From Chryseobacterium sp. PMSZPI (GTDB lineage Bacteria; Bacteroidota; Bacteroidia; Flavobacteriales; Weeksellaceae): a DNA stretch of 64,000 nucleotides. This document shows, in pieces, positions 25,521 through 33,811 of the stretch. Position numbers and translations under genes: made by a program. The notes below the pieces were generated by a model. That model made no database searches, was not told the origin of the DNA, and saw only the letters and a program-made list of their open reading frames with translations. The stretch lies in contig NZ_PIZV01000026.1 in assembly GCF_002835665.1 (NCBI RefSeq), positions 1 through 64,000 of the forward strand. Direction: 5' to 3'. Positions within the stretch are counted from its first letter, which is position 1. Every line of letters begins with the position of its first letter.

Positions 25521-26273
25521 TTATCCACCACAACCTCCACAGCCCCCGCAACCGCCTCCACAACCACCTCCACAACTTCCTCCACTACTACAACTGCTTC
25601 CACCACAGCTCGAGTCGGAATCTCCCTTATTTTTAGTATTATTATTCTGAAATAAACCCAATAATCCTCCAAAGATAAAAGCTGCTAATAATGAAAAGAA
25701 GACAGAGGTAAGGCCACTTATAATTTCGCCCAAACAGGATGATAGTAGCAGAAGAATAGCAAATAAAGAAACAATCCGAAGTTTTTTCCACCAGTTGTTC
25801 TTACTCGAAATACTTTCTTTTTGCAGCCAGATATCCCGAGGAATTTCACACTGAAAAACTTCTTTGTAGCTTTTTAGTGTATCGAGAAACCAATTTTGAT
25901 GCTTAGTATTTTCATTTTTCCCTCCTTTCGAAGGATGGTGATGAAGTGGTCTTCTTAAAATGTTGGGGCAAAAATCTTCCCAATAACTTTGAGTATAGAT
26001 CAAATGCAGATGCCAGACTTTATCTACAATTTGGCTTGGAGAAGCTCCTTTAGGCAAAATACAACAGAGATAAACAAATTTTTTATATTCTTCAATTGCC
26101 CTTTTTGTAAAATCAAGATTCCAATTTTCTTCTTTTGCCAACTTTTTTGAAAAAGGAAAGTCAACATCCGGATCGTCCAATGAATATTCCTGAATTCTTT
26201 TCCAAAGAGATTCATCTTTTATGAACATTTTTGTTTCCATTGTTTCTATGATTTGTTTCCATTCAAATATCAT
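25521..26273 (-). CDS. GRDP-like (DUF1399-type) membrane protein with Cys/Gly-rich tail
   Basis: A 250-residue protein. The N-terminal cytoplasmic domain contains IVDKVWHLHLIYTQSYWEDFC (split over about 82-102), which matches the glycine-rich-domain protein (GRDP) core DxxWHxHLLxxxxYxxxC. A hydrophobic segment (about 166-205) and then a tail made almost only of Gly, Cys and Ser follow (CSSGGSCGGGCGGGCGG...). Such tails recall TIGR04222-type proteins. The Cys residues might bind metal or form a disulfide mesh; that is inference. An ATG at residue 12 or 16 is an alternative start. Operon with the membrane gene downstream. Confidence 0.75.
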   Translation of the reverse strand: MIFEWKQIIETMETKMFIKDESLWKRIQEYSLDDPDVDFPFSKKLAKEENWNLDFTKRAIEEYKKFVYLCCILPKGASPSQIVDKVWHLHLIYTQSYWEDFCPNILRRPLHHHPSKGGKNENTKHQNWFLDTLKSYKEVFQCEIPRDIWLQKESISSKNNWWKKLRIVSLFAILLLLSSCLGEIISGLTSVFFSLLAAFIFGGLLGLFQNNNTKNKGDSDSSCGGSSCSSGGSCGGGCGGGCGGCGGCGG

Positions 26274-26353
26274 TGGATTTCAGAATATAAAAGTCTTTCA
26301 TAAGTCTTTTTTAGTTTGATAAAAATCTTAAATTAGTCTTATAAAATAACCGA

Positions 26354-27250
26354 ATGAAAAAAGAAGATATTCTACATCTTGAAAAACTTATGAACTTCTT
26401 AAGCCGTCAGTTTTTAAAGAAAAATCATTGGGAGGATATTTCTAAAACGGAATGGTCTTACATCTGTGCCGAACTGAATGACCTCATCATAGCAGATCAT
26501 GAACAGAAAGGAATCAAAAAAAGCCCTGATTTATTAGGAACAAATTACCTTTATGAACATTTGATTATCAACAAATTGAAGAAATACATCCAGAATGAAA
26601 ATGCTATAATAAGCAAACCTAATCTGGCAAAACTGAGTTTGATTGTAAAAATGTTGGGATATTCAAATTATATAGATTTTATTAATTCAAATACGGAAGC
26701 ATTCAACTTTAATGACCTTAGAATTGATATGAATAATGTAAATTCTAATACAGTACTTTTAGACCGTTTAGTAGGTTGTTGGTATTCTTACAATAGAAAT
26801 CTTCCCGAGAAACCTTTACAAGGGAAAGAAGAGCGTATATGGCGTTCTGCTATGGAAATTTATAAGTCCGAAACCACGGGAGAATACTTCATAGAAAGAA
26901 GTGGTGGTGATCAGCATAAGTATTTTGGTAAAGTTACTGCATATTCCGACTATGTTTTTATTATCATGAATAGTAATACTTTTATCAGGCAAAGGCATTT
27001 TATATCGAGAATAAAAGATATTAAAGAGAAGCTTAAAAATCCGGAATATAAACTTCATGAACTTCACTTCATCAGTACTTGTATCAGTTTTAACCAGGAA
27101 CCTATCGCTCTGTTTGAAATTTTTCAAAAAGCAGACAGAAGGAATTTTATTTCCGACTCTATTAGCTTTCCTATAGACAGTGACGAAATTCCTGCATCTA
27201 TTTTAAAACAGCTTGAAGACACAGACGCTAACAGAATTGATTACAGATAA
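26354..27250 (+). CDS. Hypothetical protein
   Basis: A 298-residue soluble protein, Asn/Lys/Ile rich. The first 110 residues are helical (HLEKLMNFLSRQFLKKNHWEDISKTEW). The rest appears alpha/beta, with LVGCWYSYNRNLPEKPLQGKEERIWRSAMEIYKSETTGEYFIERSGG and SRIKDIKEKLKNPEYKLHELHFISTC. No signal peptide, membrane segment, nucleotide-binding or catalytic motif is visible. It is divergent from the GRDP-like gene with an 80-base gap. A helical N-terminal adaptor followed by a sensing domain is one possible reading, but no family is recognised. Confidence 0.65.
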   Translation: MKKEDILHLEKLMNFLSRQFLKKNHWEDISKTEWSYICAELNDLIIADHEQKGIKKSPDLLGTNYLYEHLIINKLKKYIQNENAIISKPNLAKLSLIVKMLGYSNYIDFINSNTEAFNFNDLRIDMNNVNSNTVLLDRLVGCWYSYNRNLPEKPLQGKEERIWRSAMEIYKSETTGEYFIERSGGDQHKYFGKVTAYSDYVFIIMNSNTFIRQRHFISRIKDIKEKLKNPEYKLHELHFISTCISFNQEPIALFEIFQKADRRNFISDSISFPIDSDEIPASILKQLEDTDANRIDYR

Positions 27251-27431
27251 TTAATCCAATCCCGAATTCGAAATACACATAAAGAATTCAAAATTTTAAG
27301 TTGGTACTTTCAATACCTTATTTTACCTATTCTCTTATGTCTAGAATACATTTAATCTTTCAAAATCAGAAGACTACTGCAATAATTACCTAACTTGATA
27401 GTTCTAATTATAACCCCACAATTATCTTGCG

Positions 27432-28661
27432 ATGGAATATTATGAATTATATGAAGTATTGAAAAGCCATTTTGATTCCGGAAAAGCAGTGATTGAAATC
27501 GAAGACTTAAATGTAACGATAGAAACGATCTCTTTCGTATCCAGGGCTTCAGACTTGCTTCATCGCTCAGATTATGTGGATTGTGCCCAACATCAGCACC
27601 GTTTGGAAGTTGATGAGAATGCTTATTTAATTTATGATCAACCTTCGGTAGATACCAGGGATGGCGATATAGAATGCAATAAAAAATTTGAATACTATAT
27701 CCTCAAAAGAGCAGATATAGAAACCGCACAAGGTTGTATTCTGTTTTTTCATGGATTGAATGAAAAAAAATGGGATAAATATCTTCCTTGGGCCTATGAA
27801 CTCTCTCAAAGAACCGGTAAAGCGATTATTTTGTTTCCTATTGCATTTCACATGGATCGTGCAGAAAGTGTATGGAGCGATCGTCATCATATGACGGAAA
27901 TTGTCAATTTCCGAAAGAAAAAATATCCTGAAAACACCAATTATTCTTACGTAAATGCAGCAATAAGTTCGCGTTTGGAATCACATCCGCAACGTATTTT
28001 CTGGTCAGGACTGCAAACGTATTCCGATATCATTGAGGTGGTAAAGGAGATCCGAAATAACAAAATTATGAGCATTGCTCCTGATGCGGGTTTAGATCTT
28101 TTTGGATATTCCATTGGCTCTTTCCTTTCCATTATTATAAAAATGGCCGATCCGGGGGGATATTTTACCCAATCCAAAGTATTCTGCTTTTGTGGTGGAA
28201 TGACAATTGACAGGATGTATCCTATTTCAAAATACATTATGGACGGGCAGGCAACCATTACAATGTTGTCAACATTTACTGAACTATTATGTTCTGACTT
28301 TAAATCTGATACCCGATTGAAACATTATCAGAATGAAGATTTACATCCTCAGGAAAGTTGGTTCAAAAAAATGCTTAGATATAATTATTTTCAAAAAGAA
28401 AGAGAAAAAAGATTCCGAGAAATCCGATCTCAAATAAAGGCATATGTACTTGAAAAAGATACTGTTGCCCCTCCCATAGAAGCTTTAAATACTCTACAAG
28501 GCGGCTATAGAGATATTGACGTAGACGTTGAAATAAAAGACTTTCCTTATGAATATTCACATATGGTTCCTTTCCCGTTAACGTATAAACATAAAACTGA
28601 AATTACCGAAGCTTTTCATCATTTCATGCAATCCGCCAGTAATTTCTTTAGCCGGAAATAA
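27432..28661 (+). CDS. DUF6051-family alpha/beta-hydrolase-like protein
   Basis: A 409-residue protein with the alpha/beta-hydrolase layout. ILFFHGLNEKKWDKYLPWAYELSQRTGKAIILFP (about 98-131) supplies the oxyanion region, and LFGYSIGSFLS (near 220-230) is a GxSxG nucleophile elbow with Ser as the candidate nucleophile. A His near the C-terminus (FPYEYSHMVPFP) fits the catalytic triad. No signal peptide, so cytoplasmic. The family is known in Bacteroidota as DUF6051; substrate unknown. Monocistronic. Confidence 0.8.
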   Translation: MEYYELYEVLKSHFDSGKAVIEIEDLNVTIETISFVSRASDLLHRSDYVDCAQHQHRLEVDENAYLIYDQPSVDTRDGDIECNKKFEYYILKRADIETAQGCILFFHGLNEKKWDKYLPWAYELSQRTGKAIILFPIAFHMDRAESVWSDRHHMTEIVNFRKKKYPENTNYSYVNAAISSRLESHPQRIFWSGLQTYSDIIEVVKEIRNNKIMSIAPDAGLDLFGYSIGSFLSIIIKMADPGGYFTQSKVFCFCGGMTIDRMYPISKYIMDGQATITMLSTFTELLCSDFKSDTRLKHYQNEDLHPQESWFKKMLRYNYFQKEREKRFREIRSQIKAYVLEKDTVAPPIEALNTLQGGYRDIDVDVEIKDFPYEYSHMVPFPLTYKHKTEITEAFHHFMQSASNFFSRK

Positions 28662-29070
28662 TATAATCAGGAATAAAATAACATAAGGAAAAGCTTAAAA
28701 AACAAGAGTATAAGATCCATATTTTTATATTAAATTTAAAATAAGAGATATAAGATACCAATGTATGAGTATAGGATGGCTCATTAGCATGTCAATATTT
28801 TAATTAAACCCAAGTTCGGGTTAAGGAAATTAAGATTTAGATTATTGGAAGCTGGAAGAGGGAGGCTGGAAGCTATTTTCAGTCCCATTATCTATAGATG
28901 GTTACCATAAATAATATCATCATTGTTTAAAAAAGATGAAAATATGGGAAAAAACTATTCTTTATAACCTGGATAATTTCCTTCTTCCAGTTCCCAGCTT
29001 CCAGCCTGAAATAGAAAATTCTTATCCCGAATTCAGGGTAATTAAAGAATAAATGACGCAGTCTCTCCTA
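28662..29070. repeat. Gene-free spacer with CTTCCAGC repeats and CCCGAATTCAGG element
   Basis: No ORF is supported here. GGAAGCTGGAAGAGGGAGG (28849-28867) and a second GGCTGGAAGC (28867-28876) are roughly inverted relative to CTTCTTCCAGTTCCCAGCTTCC (about 28980-29002). The block ends with CCCGAATTCAGG near 29026-29037. A similar terminal phrase recurs near 41380-41391. This looks like a degenerate dispersed repeat family. Downstream of both convergent flanking genes, so it may also hold weak terminators. Confidence 0.45.
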
Positions 29071-29814
29071 CTAGCTTATGAGCCAATCTTTGAAATCTTT
29101 TACCCGGTCTCTGCTTATGGTAATTTCTTCCTGAGGCTGAAATTCAAGATCAACTTTATAATAAGGAGAAGTGTGAATATTTTTTATATAATCCGAACTT
29201 ACAATAAACTGTCTGTTGACACGGAAAAACTTTTTAGTATCCAATACATCTTCTAGTTCATCTAATGTGAAATCTGATGGGTATGTGCGCTCCTCTGTCT
29301 GAAGATAAACGATTTTATTCTCACTGAAAAAACAACTTATTTCTTCTGCCTGAATAATTTTCAGATTATACCCTATTTTAACCAGGACCCTGGAAAGCGT
29401 TGATTTTTCCTTTTTTATCAATTGTTTGATATCTTGAGAACCTATTGTACTTTCTGATGGAATAAATGATTTAAACTTCTCTATGGCTCCGGAAAGATCT
29501 TCATCGAGAACAGGTTTCAGAAGATAGTCTATACTATTCAGTTTAAAGGCTTTCAAAGTATACTGATCAAAAGCTGTCGTATAGATAATAAAACCTTTAG
29601 TGGGAACTTTTTCAAATATGTCGAAAGACAATCCGTCTCCTAGCACAATATCTGAAAAGATCAGCTGGGGATGTTCATTTTCACTGAACCATGCGATTCC
29701 CTCTTCTACTGATTCTATTTTGGCAATCACTTCAATTTCAGGGAAGTTATTCAACATTCTCTCTAATTTCCTTGAAGCAGGTTTTTCATCTTCAATAATG
29801 ACAGTTTTGATCAT
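29071..29814 (-). CDS. LytTR-family response regulator
   Basis: A 247-residue two-component regulator. The receiver domain (1-120) has EDEKPASR, phospho-acceptor Asp55 in LIFSDIVLGDG, conserved Thr80 and Lys100 in YLLKP. The LytTR DNA-binding domain (about 140-245) has LVKIGYNLKIIQAEEISCFFSENK and KKFFRVNRQFIVSSDYI. LytTR proteins bind two direct repeats about two helical turns apart. It ends a minus-strand gene series with 2TM proteins, with a LytS-type kinase at the upstream end. Repeats of that type are seen at 30567-30601 and 36117-36148. Confidence 0.95.
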   Translation of the reverse strand: MIKTVIIEDEKPASRKLERMLNNFPEIEVIAKIESVEEGIAWFSENEHPQLIFSDIVLGDGLSFDIFEKVPTKGFIIYTTAFDQYTLKAFKLNSIDYLLKPVLDEDLSGAIEKFKSFIPSESTIGSQDIKQLIKKEKSTLSRVLVKIGYNLKIIQAEEISCFFSENKIVYLQTEERTYPSDFTLDELEDVLDTKKFFRVNRQFIVSSDYIKNIHTSPYYKVDLEFQPQEEITISRDRVKDFKDWLIS

Positions 29815-29874
29815 TGAGCTTTAATTTTGGTTTCAGGTTTTAAGGAAATAAAAGTAAATAAAAAACACTTACCA

Positions 29875-30162
29875 TTAAAAGTCTCTTGACTTATCTTTTT
29901 TAAGTTCTTTTTCAATCATATCCTTTTCCCACTCGGTATCAAAGATAAAGAGCTTTATTGCTCGGATGATTAAAAAGAGGGCCCAAATTCCAAGGATTGT
30001 GTAACCGTCAAACAATCTGATTTTAATAATATGATCCTCAAAAAGTCCCCCCTCAAAAAGGTCTGTTGGAAGGATAATAATAGCTAAGATTCCAAAAAGA
30101 AGAAGGCTTTTGTAAAATCTCTTAAGGCTGTTGGTTCTTGCATATGCTGTGTTATAGTCCAT
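29875..30162 (-). CDS. 2TM domain protein
   Basis: A 95-residue protein with two membrane helices (about 17-36 and 51-73). The short motif YARTNSLKRFYKSLLLFG stands where other 2TM proteins have RVKELKEFY. The C-terminal tail is WEKDMIEKELKKDK, the usual charged end. It is the most diverged of the four 2TM domains in the locus. It lies 28 bases after one 2TM gene and 60 bases before the LytTR gene and is likely co-transcribed with both. Function unknown; kinase partner inferred from context. Confidence 0.8.
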   Translation of the reverse strand: MDYNTAYARTNSLKRFYKSLLLFGILAIIILPTDLFEGGLFEDHIIKIRLFDGYTILGIWALFLIIRAIKLFIFDTEWEKDMIEKELKKDKSRDF

Positions 30163-30189
30163 GATTGTATAAGTTTTTTTAATTAATGA

Positions 30190-30483
30190 TTATAATGTTT
30201 TTGATTTTCCTCTTTCCTGATCCATTAATTCTTTTATTTTTTTCTCTTCCCAGCTTTTTCCAAAACCAAATACGTTCACGGCATGAAATGCAATTCCTAT
30301 TCCCCATCCTAGCATAGGCCATAAGAACCAAAAATACCCGGGACTTGTCATAAGGTTTAAAACAGCTAAAAAAGGAATTACCAGGCAATAAGAAGCAAGA
30401 TTTCCATAAAACTCTTTTAATTCTTTTACTCTTTTTGAAGCTTTTTCGTAAGCTCCTGTTTCTTTATTAGATAAGATTTCCAT
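30190..30483 (-). CDS. 2TM domain protein (first gene of the LytTR operon)
   Basis: A 97-residue 2TM-domain protein. The sequence YEKASKRVKELKEFYGNL, two membrane helices, GWGIGIAFHAVNVFGFGKSWEEKKI and a charged tail match closely the C-terminal domain of the histidine kinase in the same locus. The start at 30483 is chosen from this match; the frame extends to a TTG at 30552. The promoter has TACCTTTG (complement of 30526-30533) and two direct half-sites at 30567-30601, suggesting control by a LytTR regulator, probably the one encoded downstream. Confidence 0.88.
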   Translation of the reverse strand: MEILSNKETGAYEKASKRVKELKEFYGNLASYCLVIPFLAVLNLMTSPGYFWFLWPMLGWGIGIAFHAVNVFGFGKSWEEKKIKELMDQERGKSKTL

Positions 30484-30525
30484 AATGTTTGGTTTTAAAA
30501 GGTTAATTTGTCTTTTTTGTTGAAT

Positions 30526-30601
30526 CAAAGGTAGATCAAAAAACATCCTCAAATCAATTTTATATGACCGAACGGTAGAATTTAATACCCGAACGGTAGA
30601 A
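30526..30601 (-). promoter_or_regulatory. Promoter with paired LytTR-type half-sites for the 2TM-lytTR unit
   Basis: On the + strand CCGAACGGTAGAA occurs at 30568-30580 and again at 30589-30601, exactly 21 bases apart. The flavobacterial -7 element CAAAGGTA (TACCTTTG on the coding strand) is at 30526-30533. The motif A/CCCGAACGG begins 34 bases upstream of the -7 edge. The same spacing is found at 36078-36148. Two repeats 21 bases apart fit known LytTR operators. Confidence 0.75.
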
Positions 30602-30692
30602 ACAAATGATTAATGAATATCACCATTTCAATAAAAGGTCAAAATAAACTATTAAATGAGATTTCCTTGACCTTTAACTCGGAGTGAGTGAG

Positions 30693-31262
30693 TTAATAAA
30701 TAAATGGTATCAGCTTTTTAGTACTCTTTCTGTATTGGATATATTCATCTCCAAATTGCTCTACCAAAGCCTGTTCTTCAATTGTAATTCTATAGGTAAA
30801 CGCTAAAAAAGGAGGAACAACAGCAAAAATAAATGACCACCAATTGTTTAAGTATAAACCGAGTCCTAATGATGTCAGCAAGGAAAAAGCATAGGAAGGA
30901 TGTCTCAGGTATTTATAAAATCCTTCTTTTTTGATTTTATGATCTTCTTTTATTGTCACGTCGACAGTAAAATATTTACCTAAAGATTTTATAATAATGA
31001 ATCTGAAAATAATTCCAATAAGAATAAATCCTTCTCCCAGGTAGGAAATCCAAGTTCCATTAACTATTGGGAATCTTGAGCTTTCAGAGGTAATAATAGC
31101 TCCCATAATGGAAAAAGGAATGGCCAGCCATAGAATATTCAGAGTAGATTTATCTTTACCTTTTTTATCCTCTTTATTGGATTTCAACATGTTTTTATAA
31201 AGAATTTCACTCAAAAACCAAGCAATCATCGAGATAATAAATACGGTATGTAAAGTTTTCAT
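30693..31262 (-). CDS. Isoprenylcysteine carboxyl methyltransferase (ICMT)-like membrane protein
   Basis: A 189-residue polytopic membrane protein of the ICMT / NnrU-like methyltransferase family. The diagnostic stretch is GFYKYLRHPSYAFSLLTSLGLGLYLNNWWS (split over about 118-147), with E..EY..Y near the C-terminus (EEQALVEQFGDEYIQYRKSTKKLIPFIY). These RHP and E..E motifs bind S-adenosylmethionine and are conserved. Probably methylates a lipid or small hydrophobic substrate. It sits between 2TM genes within the signalling cluster, so it may be part of that system. Confidence 0.85.
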   Translation of the reverse strand: MKTLHTVFIISMIAWFLSEILYKNMLKSNKEDKKGKDKSTLNILWLAIPFSIMGAIITSESSRFPIVNGTWISYLGEGFILIGIIFRFIIIKSLGKYFTVDVTIKEDHKIKKEGFYKYLRHPSYAFSLLTSLGLGLYLNNWWSFIFAVVPPFLAFTYRITIEEQALVEQFGDEYIQYRKSTKKLIPFIY

Positions 31263-31319
31263 CGTATTAGATTTTAGGGGTTAAAAAGTTTTAAAATGAA
31301 AAATTGTGGGGGCTTATTA

Positions 31320-31625
31320 TTAATAGTTTTTTTGTTTATTCATCAATTCACGGGTCTTTTTATCTTCCCATTTTTTGATAAAACCTGTTTCGGAAAAAAA
31401 GACGACTAATCCATGGGCCAGAACTCCAATTCCCCAGAATATTGCTGTAAAGAAATTTTTAAATTGGAAATAGTTTTCGCCGGGTTTCAAATCATTATAA
31501 TTGTAATACACAATCACAATGTTTACAACAATGTATACAAATAAGTGGCTATAGAAACCTCTTAATCTATCTACTTGCTTTTTAGCATTCAGATATTGAA
31601 TATCATCTTCGTCAAATGTTTCCAT
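31320..31625 (-). CDS. 2TM domain protein overlapping the kinase gene
   Basis: A 101-residue 2TM protein (QYLNAKKQVDRLRGFYSHLFVYIVVN, then IFWGIGVLAHGLVVF and the tail KKWEDKKTRELMNKQ). Its ATG at 31625 lies 14 bases inside the 3' end of the histidine-kinase gene, so translation is coupled. The kinase itself ends in the same domain type. This suggests that separate 2TM proteins may associate with the kinase's own domain, an inference from homology and position. Confidence 0.88.
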   Translation of the reverse strand: METFDEDDIQYLNAKKQVDRLRGFYSHLFVYIVVNIVIVYYNYNDLKPGENYFQFKNFFTAIFWGIGVLAHGLVVFFSETGFIKKWEDKKTRELMNKQKNY

Positions 31626-32943
31626 TGTATTTGTCGTTTTGTTTGTTCATAATTTCACGGATTTTCTTATCCTGCCAGGATTCGCCGACACCAAAGACCT
31701 GAAAGGCATGAGAGGCCAATCCAATTCCCCATCCTAATACCGGAAACCAAAACCAATGATTTCCATGTCCTGTAAAAAGATTGATAAAGATTAAAAAAGG
31801 GATTACAATACAATAAGAAATCAGATTGGAATAAAATCCTTTGATCTCTTTCACTCTCTTTTGTGCTTTCTCATATGCCTTATTTTCATCAACAGATTGT
31901 ATACTGACAGCATTAGGCTTAGCGGATAACATCGGAAGTTTTACTTTAAAATAATCTTCAGATTTCTCTATGAAAACATTCCTTTTAGTAAGAAGGGAAT
32001 ACCGTTGAACAATATTGGTTAGTCCTATTCCGGAGCTTTCTTTAATTTGCTCCCTTACCTGTAGGTTATTCTCAATGCAAAGGGTATCTCCGTCAGAGAA
32101 TATTTTAATCGTTAAAGGTTTTGATGAAGTGGCAAAATTATGCTTGATACAATTTTCCAATAGCAATTGTAAAGAGAGTGGTACTACATACATTCGGCTA
32201 TCTTCCGGAGTCACCTCAAAGATAAAATCTACACTATCTTCGAATCTTGTTTTTAAAAGGTTACAATAGGTTTTTGCAAATTCGATCTCTTCTTCTACTG
32301 TCACAAGCTCTTTATCTTTTTGTTCAAGTACATACCGGTAAATCTTTGACATTGAAGCGGTAAACTTTTGGGCCTGTTGTGGATTTTCGTCAATCAAAGA
32401 GCTTAGGACATTTAATGAATTAAAAAGGAAGTGTGGATCCAATTGGTTTTTTAAACTTTCAAACTGAGCATTTGCAGACTTAGCAATCAGTTTCTGTTCT
32501 ACAACTTCTTTTTTGGAAGTTTTCTTAAGCTCTTCCATAAAACTTTTTGCATGAAGAAAAGTTGTAATCAAAAGAGCAATATTGATCATAAACCAATTGG
32601 TGAGCCCATATCTTTGAGAGAAAAATTCTTCTATCGTCGCCGTCTTCTGAATCACTACATAATTCATAAAATTACAGAAATACACCAGGATAAAGTTTCC
32701 GATAATAATGGAAATAATACTTAGAACAGCTCGTGTACGGGTTGCTTCAGACCAGGGAAATTTTTTATTAAGATATTCATTAATAAATCCGTTTCCAAAT
32801 CCTAATACAAAAGAATACATGGTAGACAGCAACAACGTTATCATAAAAGTATGAAGATTCTTTTCGTCATTAAAAAACAAAAAGAAGAACAAAGTAGTTC
32901 CTAGTGAGGTCCAAAGTAATATTTTTGTGTATTTACGCTTCAT
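31612..32943 (-). CDS. LytS-type sensor histidine kinase with C-terminal 2TM domain
   Basis: A 443-residue kinase. The N-terminal half has about four membrane helices. The phospho-acceptor His171 lies in QLDPHFLFNSLNVLSSL, the His_kinase motif of the LytS class. An ATPase domain follows with LLLENCIKH and SSGIGLTNIVQRYSLL. An unusual C-terminal 2TM domain (about 365-440) begins YEKAQKRVKEIKGFY. It phosphorylates LytTR-type regulators such as the one at 29071. The start at 32943 is preferred; a TTG at 33036 only adds a basic stretch. Confidence 0.92.
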   Translation of the reverse strand: MKRKYTKILLWTSLGTTLFFFLFFNDEKNLHTFMITLLLSTMYSFVLGFGNGFINEYLNKKFPWSEATRTRAVLSIISIIIGNFILVYFCNFMNYVVIQKTATIEEFFSQRYGLTNWFMINIALLITTFLHAKSFMEELKKTSKKEVVEQKLIAKSANAQFESLKNQLDPHFLFNSLNVLSSLIDENPQQAQKFTASMSKIYRYVLEQKDKELVTVEEEIEFAKTYCNLLKTRFEDSVDFIFEVTPEDSRMYVVPLSLQLLLENCIKHNFATSSKPLTIKIFSDGDTLCIENNLQVREQIKESSGIGLTNIVQRYSLLTKRNVFIEKSEDYFKVKLPMLSAKPNAVSIQSVDENKAYEKAQKRVKEIKGFYSNLISYCIVIPFLIFINLFTGHGNHWFWFPVLGWGIGLASHAFQVFGVGESWQDKKIREIMNKQNDKYNGNI

Positions 32944-33038
32944 GATTCGTTTTCTTGACTTAAAATTAGTTTTTATTAAAGGTATCAAAAAATATTTCTT
33001 ACTGAAGGGCCTGTTTTTATGACTGAATAGTAACAAAA

Positions 33039-33086
33039 AAGAAGCTGTCTCAAAATCAAATAATTTGGTTCTTGAGACAGCTTCTT
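33039..33086 (-). terminator. Terminator between the periplasmic protein gene and the kinase
   Basis: AAGAAGCTGTCTCAA (33039-33053) pairs perfectly with TTGAGACAGCTTCTT (33072-33086). On the minus strand the stem is followed by a TTTTTT tract. It closes the receptor-hypothetical transcript and separates it from the kinase operon. Confidence 0.88.
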
Positions 33087-33104
33087 AATATTTTAAGTTG
33101 AAAT

Positions 33105-33764
33105 TTACTTTGTTGTTTCTGCCGGAAGACTAATAAAATATTCAGCTTCTGATTTCCCCCAATTTGGGTCTAAAGCCGTCTTAGGTTTATAAGTATTAAA
33201 CTTTGCTAATGCTACTTTAAATTGCTCTATTCCTTTGGTTTTACTTCCACCATATTGTTCGGGAGTGAAATACGTATCTTCCGCTTTGATGAGAGCAATT
33301 CTTGGATTAGCAGGATCAAGCTTTTCGGCAACATTTAGTTCCTCAGACGCTCTTACACCATCCGACATATAGCGTTGTTGCGGATTAACCATCATTCGTA
33401 GGGAAAAGGTCATTTTTCTCAACAAGTGAATTTCAGCATTATCAGCTCCTGCAAGATTCTGGGCCATTCCAAGATATTTTTCAGCTTGAGCCGCAATGAT
33501 ATCAAGCTCCATCATATTCCCTGTTCTCATCAATACTCTTCCTTTTTGAATACTGGCAAAGGCGGCATAGTATTGTGGAAGCCATTGTGAACTTTCTTTA
33601 CTTCCTATTCTTTGAAAATCATTTGCCAATGTCTGAAAATCTTCCGGTGTTTTACAAGTTGTTATTTTTGCAATTTTATCGGTCATTATTTTTTCATAAT
33701 CTGCTTGTGCAAAAGCAGTTAAACTAATAAAAGCTAAAGTAAAGCTTAAAAGGTATTTTTTCAT
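33105..33764 (-). CDS. Hypothetical periplasmic protein, TPR-like
   Basis: A 219-residue protein with a Sec signal peptide (MKKYLLSFTLAFISLTAFAQ). The mature part is helical and Ala/Leu/Lys rich, with segments such as FQTLANDFQRIGSKESSQWLPQYYAAFASIQKGR and LLRKMTFSLRMMVNPQQRYMSDG resembling TPR-like repeats. ALIKAEDTYFTPEQYGGSKTKGIEQFKVALAKF follows. It starts 47 bases after the TonB-dependent receptor and shares its transcript, which ends at the hairpin at 33039-33086. Likely a partner of the receptor; function unknown. Confidence 0.8.
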   Translation of the reverse strand: MKKYLLSFTLAFISLTAFAQADYEKIMTDKIAKITTCKTPEDFQTLANDFQRIGSKESSQWLPQYYAAFASIQKGRVLMRTGNMMELDIIAAQAEKYLGMAQNLAGADNAEIHLLRKMTFSLRMMVNPQQRYMSDGVRASEELNVAEKLDPANPRIALIKAEDTYFTPEQYGGSKTKGIEQFKVALAKFNTYKPKTALDPNWGKSEAEYFISLPAETTK

Positions 33765-33811
33765 AATATTAATTTTTAAAAGTTAGTTTTCAATTAATCG
33801 AAGGTATGTTT

